Source: an uncultured Erysipelotrichaceae bacterium
GTDB lineage: Bacteria > Bacillota_I > Bacilli_A > RF39 > UBA660
Direction of reading: 5' to 3'
DNA: 5,116 bases
NCBI GenBank assembly: GCA_902766875.1
Contig: CACXFI010000135.1
Location: forward strand, 1-5,116
Shown: positions 1-5,116 of the stretch, in pieces
Layout of the letters: each line of letters starts with the position of its first letter
Position numbering within the stretch: position 1 is the first letter of the stretch
Position numbers and translations under genes: made by a program
The notes under the pieces: generated by a model
What the model was told of the DNA's origin: nothing
Database searches by the model: none
Seen by the model: the letters and a program-made list of their open reading frames with translations, nothing else

Positions 1-1
1 A

Positions 2-3000
2 ACAAATACTAATGTTACTATTAATAATAATGCCACTATATCTGGTAAAGTTTATGGTGGAGGTAACGCTGGAAAAGTAGAAGGAAACACTAATGTTAAC
101 ATAGCCTCATCAACTATTAGTGATGATGTTTACGGTGGAGGAAACCAAGCATCAGTAGAAGGAAATACCAATGTCTCTTTAGATAATAGTACTATATCAA
201 AGAATGTCTTTGGTGGCGGTAACAATGGTATGGTTCTTAGTAGCACTAATGTTGATATCAAAAATTCAACAATTAATAAAAGTGTTTATGCAGGTGGTAA
301 TGGTAGTACTGCTATAGTTCTTGGTAATACTTTACTAAATGTAGAAGGAACTACTACTGTTAGTGACCATGTCTTTGGTGGCGGTAATGCCGCTGCTACT
401 GGATGTAATAGTAATATCTTAGACAGTAATTCCCAAGTAATAGCAACTTGCTCTAATCCTAATTCATCTACTAGCATCGTAAATATAGCAGGAGCTAATA
501 TAGGCCATAATGTTTATGGTGGAGCTAATACATCTGTACTTTATGGAGAAACATATTTAAATATAGGTATCGATACAATAGATAGTAATTTAAATCTATT
601 ACCAGGTAATATCTCGATAGGCGGAACAGTCTTTGGTGGTGGAGAAGCTAATGCTTCTGGTAGTGAAGACTATGACTTTAGCTTTATCAGTGTTACTGAA
701 GGTATTAATATTAATATAGATGCTAATAATCATAATACTTTTAATATAGAAGGTTCCATCTTTGGTAGTGGTAATGCTTCTTCTTCAGGAGGATATAGTT
801 ATATTTATATTAAAAATTATGGAACTAGAAGTGCTTATAAGAAAAATGTTTCTATCCAAAGAACAGATATCGTTACTATTGATAATAGTAATATAGAATT
901 AGCAGGAGCTACAGATAGAACCAATAAATATAAATCAGAATTATTTACATTAAGTAGAATTGGAGAATTAAAACTAGCTAATAATTCAACTTTATATCTA
1001 GATAGGGGAACAAACTTATTAGAAAAATTCTCTAGCTTATTAATAAATAATGGTAATGAAACAAAAGAAACTGTTACTATCAATAGTGATAACAAAACTG
1101 TCACTAAAAACGTTGATAATAGATTATATATAATTGAAGGTAAAAATATTAATATATCTGATGATGAATCATTAGCAACATATGGAGATGTCAATGGTAT
1201 GGCTTTCTTTGGTATGTTTACTATTGATAGAAACGGTAATGTTAATACAGCTTTATATGATGATGATTATAATTACGGAGATAGTGCTAGCGGTTCTGAT
1301 TTATACTATTTCTCTAGTGGTAGTTACGTAGTTGGTAAACATAAAAGCAATCACGATATTTATGTAGATGGTTTCTACACTAACTATGCCAATGATGAAG
1401 ATAATACTATTAAAGTTGATTATATTATACCAACTCCTGATAATGCCAGTTACTATAGATGGGTAGTAGGAGAAAGTGTAGATACATTAGAACTTAGTTT
1501 AACAGCTTCTAAATACTCAACATTAGGTACTTATGAATTACAATTATTAGATTTTTATGAACCTAATACAGAAATTGATATTTTAGGAGTTAATTATGAT
1601 GACTTAAATAGCGATATAAACTTATTATCAGAAAACGATATTCCTAGACATGCTGCTAATGAAGATATTGCTAATAGTAATTTTGGATTAGCTTTCGAAA
1701 CAGGTACTAGTGGTTGGATCACTAATGGTAAAACAGAGTTTTTAACAAATGATGATAATGAAATTAATGGTACTACTATTTATAAAAGTGAAAACTCTAA
1801 TGCCATACCTAGTTTTATCTTCTATCTATATCATTCTAAGAACTTAACAGTATCTCAAGAATTAGGATCTGTTACAATATCAATGATGGTTATAACCCCA
1901 ATTAACGATTTATCTAATAGTATAAAAAGGGTTAATGTCGTAGTAAATTTAAAAACTGCTCTATATGAAGGAGATACATATGAAGCTACTATAGCCCCTG
2001 GTGATAAATATTCTATGTTTGCAAATAATAACGTAAATATTACTAACAAAAGTACCTTTAGTGCTTATTTCTCATTATATGCAAATAGTGATACTAGTAT
2101 TTATGAACCTGGTTATTATAGAACCTTAATATCTAGTTATGCTCTACCAGAAAACACTAAAATAACCATGATAGATTTAGCTGGTGATAATCCAGAATAT
2201 TACTACTATATAATTAATAATGCTGATTATACAGCTAGCTTATCCGAATTAAATACAGAAGGAGAAGTCAGTTATAGATTATCTAAATTTGTTAGAATGG
2301 GTAGCCCTGATAGCAACAACAATTATGATGATAATATAGCCAATAATAATTATTATGATAGTACAGCTAAAAAAGCAGAAGAAGAATTTATCTTTATAGT
2401 CGATTTAAAAGATACAAATCTAACTAGTGATGTTTTAGGAGAATCACTACTTATAGAGCTAAAAAGAGGAAATAAACAACCAATACCAGTACTTGATATA
2501 GAACAACAAAAAATGGTTTATAATTTGTATAATAACAAAGATGCCATAATTGAAGCTAGTGCTAGTTTAAGCGAAGATACTGTTTATATAGGCAAAACCG
2601 ATACCTTAACAGTACTTACTAACTTTAGACAACAAACTATTAACGATGTTAATATCATAGACACTAACTTTTATAATCAAAAATTAGGTATTAAAATAAC
2701 CATTTTAGATAGTGAAGGTAATATTGTTAATGGTGCTGGATTATTAGGACTATCTTATCAATATGATGGTGTTACATATTATCCAAGAGTTGATGGAACA
2801 ACCAGATTTAATATAGCAGAAAGAGTAGCTAATGTATCTTCTAGAATAATTATTAATACTGAAAATAGTAATCTAGCAACAGGTGACTATGTTATAAAAA
2901 TAGATACTTTTGGTTCATCTGATGGTATATATTATGGGCTTGAATCTTCTAGTAGTGTTACAGTAGACTTAAAAGTAATTAATGATATATATGGTCTTGA

Positions 3001-3382
3001 TGTAGAACTATCAGATAATAGTGTTATTATTGATAAAGATACCGGATATACCAAAAACAATAATAACAATTTAGATTTTAATATTAATTATTCATCTGGA
3101 TTAAATAATCCAAATCTAAGACTATCACTATATAGAAGAACCTATACAGATATTTATGACTACACTTATGAATTAGTACCTCTAAGTAATATTATTAATG
3201 AAGAATTAGAAGAAACTAACAATAGTCTGGAATATTTATTTACTAATAATCCTAATAAAAAGAATAGATTAATATTACATACTAAAGAAAACTTAAAAAC
3301 AGGTACTTATCGTTTTGAGTTCAAACTATATGATAATAACAATTATATCGGTAGTGCTCATAAAGATATAATTATAGAATAA
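2..3382 (+). CDS. Large repeat-containing surface/adhesin-like protein, 5'-truncated by window
   Basis: The reading frame is open from the first complete codon at base 2, giving 1126 residues to the TAA at 3380-3382; the true start lies upstream. The ATG at 230 is an internal methionine inside the repeat array. Using window residue numbers (base 2 = residue 1), residues 1-265 carry V[YF]GGGN-type repeats, first every 26 residues and later at 29-47. Residues 266-350 are a non-repetitive transition (motifs TDRTNKY, LSRIGELKL, NNSTLYLDRG). Residues about 395-1126 are beta-rich, with several L-x-x-G-x-Y strand motifs suggesting Ig-like modules. The protein is rich in Asn, Asp, Ser, Tyr and Thr and has only two cysteines. 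These are typical traits of secreted, extended cell-surface proteins of low-GC Gram-positives. I see no catalytic motif. The C-terminus (ending KDIIIE) has no LPXTG, no hydrophobic segment and no basic tail, so any anchoring or secretion signal must be N-terminal and out of view. An adhesin or structural surface role is inference from architecture. I cannot name a family. Confidence 0.85.
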   Translation, partial: TNTNVTINNNATISGKVYGGGNAGKVEGNTNVNIASSTISDDVYGGGNQASVEGNTNVSLDNSTISKNVFGGGNNGMVLSSTNVDIKNSTINKSVYAGGNGSTAIVLGNTLLNVEGTTTVSDHVFGGGNAAATGCNSNILDSNSQVIATCSNPNSSTSIVNIAGANIGHNVYGGANTSVLYGETYLNIGIDTIDSNLNLLPGNISIGGTVFGGGEANASGSEDYDFSFISVTEGININIDANNHNTFNIEGSIFGSGNASSSGGYSYIYIKNYGTRSAYKKNVSIQRTDIVTIDNSNIELAGATDRTNKYKSELFTLSRIGELKLANNSTLYLDRGTNLLEKFSSLLINNGNETKETVTINSDNKTVTKNVDNRLYIIEGKNINISDDESLATYGDVNGMAFFGMFTIDRNGNVNTALYDDDYNYGDSASGSDLYYFSSGSYVVGKHKSNHDIYVDGFYTNYANDEDNTIKVDYIIPTPDNASYYRWVVGESVDTLELSLTASKYSTLGTYELQLLDFYEPNTEIDILGVNYDDLNSDINLLSENDIPRHAANEDIANSNFGLAFETGTSGWITNGKTEFLTNDDNEINGTTIYKSENSNAIPSFIFYLYHSKNLTVSQELGSVTISMMVITPINDLSNSIKRVNVVVNLKTALYEGDTYEATIAPGDKYSMFANNNVNITNKSTFSAYFSLYANSDTSIYEPGYYRTLISSYALPENTKITMIDLAGDNPEYYYYIINNADYTASLSELNTEGEVSYRLSKFVRMGSPDSNNNYDDNIANNNYYDSTAKKAEEEFIFIVDLKDTNLTSDVLGESLLIELKRGNKQPIPVLDIEQQKMVYNLYNNKDAIIEASASLSEDTVYIGKTDTLTVLTNFRQQTINDVNIIDTNFYNQKLGIKITILDSEGNIVNGAGLLGLSYQYDGVTYYPRVDGTTRFNIAERVANVSSRIIINTENSNLATGDYVIKIDTFGSSDGIYYGLESSSSVTVDLKVINDIYGLDVELSDNSVIIDKDTGYTKNNNNNLDFNINYSSGLNNPNLRLSLYRRTYTDIYDYTYELVPLSNIINEELEETNNSLEYLFTNNPNKKNRLILHTKENLKTGTYRFEFKLYDNNNYIGSAHKDIIIE
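50..775 (+). repeat. GGGN repeat array, 78-bp (26-residue) period, degenerate at its 3' end
   Basis: The motif V-[YF]-G-G-G-N begins at bases 50, 128 and 206, with variants at 284 (VYAGGN), 371 (VFGGGN), 512 (VYGGAN), 629 (VFGGGE) and 758 (IFGSGN). Spacings in residues are 26, 26, 26, 29, 47, 39 and 43. A regular unit reads roughly VYGGGN, three variable residues, V-x-G-x-T-x-V-x-[IL], then x-x-S-T-I-S. Bases 2-49 encode the tail of a further unit, so the array continues upstream. Alternating hydrophobic residues, a Gly-Gly-Asn turn and a period of about 26 residues fit one coil of a parallel beta-helix/solenoid; the fold is inference. DNA identity between units is only partial, with many synonymous differences, so the repeats are old or selected at the protein level rather than freshly duplicated. 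Confidence 0.85.
2552..3379 (+). other. Two tandem C-terminal beta-rich (Ig-like) modules of the surface protein
   Basis: Window residues 851-993 and 994-1126 have a parallel layout. Each opens with an alternating strand followed by Asp-rich turns (SASLSEDTVYIGKTDTL in the first, LDVELSDNSVIIDKDTG in the second). Each then has a mid-domain strand (KLGIKITILD / PNLRLSLYRR). Each closes with L-[AK]-T-G-x-Y followed by alternating hydrophobic residues (LATGDYVIKIDTF / LKTGTYRFEFKLY). Such strand patterns are common in Ig-like stalk or binding domains of bacterial surface proteins. The second module ends at the very C-terminus with no anchor after it. Assignment as an Ig-like duplication rests on pattern reading only; boundaries are approximate. 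Confidence 0.4.
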
Positions 3383-3409
3383 AATCGCTATTTTAAGTAG
3401 CGATTTTTT
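3381..3409 (+). terminator. Rho-independent terminator after the surface-protein gene
   Basis: A perfect inverted repeat pairs bases 3381-3390 (AAAATCGCTA) with 3398-3407 (TAGCGATTTT) around a 7-base loop. The run of six T at 3404-3409 forms both the stem end and the U-tract. The stem begins within the stop codon of the surface-protein gene, so terminator and stop overlap. This ends the first transcript and separates it from the downstream unit. The A-rich stretch on the other side is short (3381-3384), so it probably works mainly in the + direction. Confidence 0.88.
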
Positions 3410-3429
3410 ACTATATTTGTAGAAAAAAC

Positions 3430-3458
3430 TAGACTTTAAATACAAATTTAGATATAAT
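3430..3458 (+). promoter_or_regulatory. Sigma-A-type promoter of the downstream operon
   Basis: A perfect -10 hexamer TATAAT lies at 3453-3458. Exactly 17 bases upstream is TAGACT at 3430-3435, matching four of six positions of the TTGACA consensus. Transcription would start near 3465, about 15 bases before the ATG at 3480. The position just after a terminator and before the first gene of a tightly spaced gene set supports the call. AT-rich DNA yields chance TATAAT matches often; the correct spacing and context are what make this one credible. Confidence 0.7.
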
Positions 3459-3465
3459 ATATCTA
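3449..3465. repeat. Short inverted repeat overlapping the -10 box, possible operator
   Basis: TAGATAT (3449-3455) and ATATCTA (3459-3465) are exact reverse complements separated by three bases (AAT). The repeat covers the -10 element and the expected transcription start, where a repressor could block RNA polymerase. It may equally be chance in this AT-rich spacer, and no regulator gene is visible in the window. Confidence 0.3.
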
Positions 3466-3478
3466 GGATGTGGTAGGA
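3465..3478 (+). promoter_or_regulatory. Ribosome-binding region of the 40-codon gene
   Basis: Two AGGA elements lie before the ATG at 3480. One is at 3465-3468, leaving 11 bases to the start codon. The other is at 3475-3478, only one base away and too close for normal use. The first sits at the predicted transcript 5' end, so the leader would be unusually short. An in-frame TAG at 3474-3476 rules out any upstream start, so ATG 3480 is the only possible start for this frame. Confidence 0.5.
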
Positions 3479-3479
3479 T

Positions 3480-3602
3480 ATGGATAATAGTTCAATAGAC
3501 AAGTTATCTAATCAAGAATTATTAGATATCTATAAGAAATTAGAAGAATATATAGAATTCCTAGAAAAAGAGAAAAAAGATGAATCTAGAACAGATAATT
3601 AA
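3480..3602 (+). CDS. Small 40-residue helical acidic protein, first gene of the operon
   Basis: The frame runs from ATG 3480 to TAA 3600-3602 and encodes 40 residues, beginning MDNSSIDKLSNQELLDIYKK and ending DESRTDN. In-frame stop TAG at 3474 fixes the start. The body is one predicted amphipathic helix with hydrophobics at L9, L14, L15, I17, Y18, L21, Y24, I25, F27 and L28, followed by a charged Glu/Lys tail. There is no signal peptide, membrane segment or cysteine, so it should be cytosolic. It follows a promoter and SD-like sequence directly, and its last 23 bases overlap the start of the 497-residue gene in another frame, which suggests translational coupling and a shared function or complex. 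I do not recognise the family. A role as partner or regulator of the larger coiled-coil protein is inference from the gene arrangement; chance coding potential cannot be fully excluded at this length. Confidence 0.65.
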   Translation: MDNSSIDKLSNQELLDIYKKLEEYIEFLEKEKKDESRTDN

Positions 3603-5073
3603 AAAAATTGAATCTAATAAAGAAGTATTATCTAGTATGCCACAAAATAATAGTAAGAATATTGAAAAGTATAATTTATATGTTAATGATTTATATGAAG
3701 AAGCCAATACTTTTATAGAAAAAATATCTGAAGAAATAAAAAAAAGATATAATAATATTGTTAACATATCTATAAATAAAGATATTGAAAATATAAAAAA
3801 AGAATTAATAGACTATAGTAATTTAAAAAAAATAAATAACAAATATAAAACTCCATATGAAAAAAGTGGATTAGATATATTATTAGATGAAATATCCCAT
3901 TTTTATAACCATGATTTAGACAAAGTAAACGAAAATATAATTAAAATCATAAGTATATTTAAAGAAATTGGGATAAATCTATCTAGTAAAAATTTTGATT
4001 ACAGTCCTTATGTTAACGAATACATGAGTATGTTTTTATCAAATAATAAAGATAAGAAATTAGAAGATTGCTTTGAAAAAATATATTGGAAATGTCCTAA
4101 TTTAATATTTGAAATAAGTTTTAATTTTAGAAAGCTATATTATAAAAATATTAAATTATTTGAAAAATATTATAAAAATAAAGAGAGCATTTTAAATAGT
4201 ACAGAAATAAATACTAAATATAAAGAATTATATAATAAATATAATAATCTCTTAGAAAATGATAAGTATTTAATCATAAATTCTTTCCTAAATAAAGAAA
4301 ATAACATTAATGATTTTAATGATGACAAGATAGAAACCTATTATGAAAACCTATCTATAACAGATAAAGATATTAATACTATCAAAGATTTAAAATTATC
4401 ATTAAAAGAATATAAACAATATAAAGAATTATTATTAGTACTAGATGATATTAAAAATATCTATAAAGATAAAGATAAGTATAAAAAAGTATTTACTGAT
4501 AAATTAAAAGAAATAAGTAAAATAGAAAATAATCTTAATAAGCTTAATAACAAATATAATTCTAAATTATTTAATAATAAAACAAAACAAGAAAAAATAT
4601 TATTAGATATAGAAAATAACATAACAAATGTTAAAAAATTATATGAAGAATTAGAATTAGACAAGTTTTATGAATTAGTAGCTAATACACCAAATAATAT
4701 ATCTATCTATGAAGTATTAGAACTAGCTTCTTCTTACCAAATATATTTAAATAAATGTCTTAAAAATAATAATCCTGATATTAGTAAAGAAGAATTATTA
4801 GAATATAATAAAAAGTTAGAAGAATTTATTTTAAATCCTAATATAAATATATTTAGTAATATTGGGATATTAGAAGAAAAAGATATTCCTTTAATTATAA
4901 TGGATAAATACAAACTACTAGGTATTAATATTACTAGTGAAGATATCGAAAATAATCTTGACGGTATATACCAAAATATCAAGAAAATAATTATTAATTA
5001 TAATATTAAAAATAATGGTATAAACAAAAAAGATATACTATTTGCATATGAAGTAAAAGATATAGTATCTTAG
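3580..5073 (+). CDS. Hypothetical helical/coiled-coil cytosolic protein, 497 residues
   Basis: An ATG at 3580 opens a 497-residue frame ending at TAG 5071-5073. An in-frame TAG at 3562 and no alternative start in between fix this start. Its own SD is poor (only A/G-rich AAAAAGAG upstream), so initiation probably depends on ribosomes translating the overlapping 40-codon gene. The protein is very rich in Lys, Asn, Ile, Leu, Glu and Tyr and has no signal peptide or membrane segment. Residues 1-80 are helical and charged. Residues 95-200 are a more complex, aromatic-rich core (motifs LDEISHFYNHDL, FDYSPYVNEYM, CFEKIYWKCPN) holding the only tryptophan (W170) and two of the three cysteines (C164, C172; the third is C393). 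Residues about 265-365 are a heptad-like, probably coiled-coil stretch. Residues 375-497 form a second globular helical part ending AYEVKDIVS. I see no nucleotide-binding, nuclease, protease or DNA-binding motif and do not recognise a family. Coding composition is poorer in G+C than in the upstream gene. A scaffold or complex-forming role is speculation. Confidence 0.85.
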   Translation: MNLEQIIKKIESNKEVLSSMPQNNSKNIEKYNLYVNDLYEEANTFIEKISEEIKKRYNNIVNISINKDIENIKKELIDYSNLKKINNKYKTPYEKSGLDILLDEISHFYNHDLDKVNENIIKIISIFKEIGINLSSKNFDYSPYVNEYMSMFLSNNKDKKLEDCFEKIYWKCPNLIFEISFNFRKLYYKNIKLFEKYYKNKESILNSTEINTKYKELYNKYNNLLENDKYLIINSFLNKENNINDFNDDKIETYYENLSITDKDINTIKDLKLSLKEYKQYKELLLVLDDIKNIYKDKDKYKKVFTDKLKEISKIENNLNKLNNKYNSKLFNNKTKQEKILLDIENNITNVKKLYEELELDKFYELVANTPNNISIYEVLELASSYQIYLNKCLKNNNPDISKEELLEYNKKLEEFILNPNINIFSNIGILEEKDIPLIIMDKYKLLGINITSEDIENNLDGIYQNIKKIIINYNIKNNGINKKDILFAYEVKDIVS

Positions 5074-5076
5074 AAG

Positions 5077-5084
5077 AAAGGTGA
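5077..5084 (+). promoter_or_regulatory. Shine-Dalgarno site of the third operon gene
   Basis: AAAGGTGA lies six bases (from its GGTG) before the ATG at 5090, close to the AAAGGAGG consensus. It is the strongest ribosome site in the window, in contrast to the weak site of the preceding gene, and it supports the short downstream frame as a real gene start. Confidence 0.8.
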
Positions 5085-5089
5085 AGTAT

Positions 5090-5116
5090 ATGAAAAAGTT
5101 TTTAAAATTTATAGGA
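5090..5116 (+). CDS. Start of a downstream gene, truncated by window end
   Basis: Nine codons from ATG 5090 to the window edge encode MKKFLKFIG. The gap to the preceding stop is 16 bases with no terminator or promoter, so it is probably co-transcribed with the 40- and 497-residue genes. A start of Met, two lysines and then hydrophobic residues is typical of a signal peptide or N-terminal membrane anchor, but nine residues cannot settle that. If it is a membrane protein, the cytosolic helical protein encoded upstream could be its partner; this is conjecture. Confidence 0.7.

Noticed and set aside
50..361. CRISPR-like regular spacing of repeats (78 bp)
   Set aside because: The period is a multiple of three, the frame is open throughout, differences between units are often synonymous, and there are no constant repeats with unrelated spacers.
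286..477. Minus-strand open frame of 63 codons opposite the repeat array
   Set aside because: It is antisense to a clear coding frame with protein-level repeats and has no ribosome site of note; it is a shadow of the + strand gene.
835..1194. Minus-strand open frame of 119 codons
   Set aside because: It is a hydrophobic Leu/Ser/Val-rich translation typical of the complement of Asn/Asp/Lys-rich coding sequence; the sense strand is the coherent gene.
1855..2049. Minus-strand open frame of 64 codons
   Set aside because: It lies wholly inside the sense surface-protein gene, with no promoter or SD of its own.
3383..3479. tRNA, riboswitch or small RNA in the intergenic gap
   Set aside because: The 97-base gap is accounted for by terminator, promoter and ribosome site; no cloverleaf or other structured element is visible.
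3561..3767. Minus-strand open frame of 68 codons, looking like a membrane protein
   Set aside because: The Phe/Leu/Ile/Ser-rich translation is the expected antisense of Lys/Glu/Asn-rich codons in the 497-residue gene.
4461..4982. Two minus-strand open frames (67 and 82 codons) resembling membrane proteins
   Set aside because: They are antisense shadows of the coiled-coil gene with the same compositional explanation and no start signals.
3480..5073. Toxin-antitoxin or phage-defence pair
   Set aside because: Small gene plus overlapping large gene fits superficially, but neither protein shows a toxin, nuclease, NTPase or DNA-binding motif that I can identify, so I leave the function open.
1..5116. 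Mycoplasma-type code (TGA = Trp)
   Set aside because: All three Trp codons in the genes are TGG and no TGA occurs in frame, so the standard code explains everything.

Overview
The window is AT-rich, protein-dense DNA with all recognisable genes on the + strand. Sampled 60-base rows hold about 27-33% G+C in the first gene and about 12-22% in the third. The low G+C, A-ending codons, mostly AGA arginine codons, SD-type ribosome sites, a sigma-A-like promoter and a hairpin/U-tract terminator suggest a low-GC Bacillota relative, perhaps an uncultured gut Bacilli/Mollicutes-like lineage. That taxonomic guess is inference. All three tryptophans in the genes are TGG and no in-frame TGA occurs, which favours the standard bacterial code over the Mycoplasma code.

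Region 1 (2-3382) is the 3' part, 1126 residues, of a very large, probably secreted or surface protein. Its visible N-terminal part is a GGGN-type repeat array with an exact 26-residue period that later becomes irregular. The array looks like a beta-solenoid stalk. A transition segment and a series of beta-rich, probably Ig-like modules follow, up to the C-terminus. No LPXTG motif or C-terminal membrane anchor is present. An intrinsic terminator follows the stop codon directly.

Region 2 (3410-5116) is a separate transcription unit. A promoter at 3430-3458 (TAGACT, 17 bp, TATAAT) lies over a short inverted repeat. It should drive a 40-residue helical small protein (3480-3602). This gene overlaps by 23 bases a 497-residue, Lys/Asn/Ile-rich, helical and partly coiled-coil cytosolic protein (3580-5073). 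A third gene starts 16 bases downstream behind a good Shine-Dalgarno site and leaves the window after nine codons (MKKFLKFIG). The overlap and tight spacing point to a co-translated operon of unknown function.

I do not recognise the family of either complete protein. The two regions are separated by terminator and promoter, so nothing in the sequence links the adhesin-like protein to the downstream operon functionally. The less ordinary points are the small-protein/coiled-coil overlap pair and the single cysteine pair in an insertion of the repeat array.
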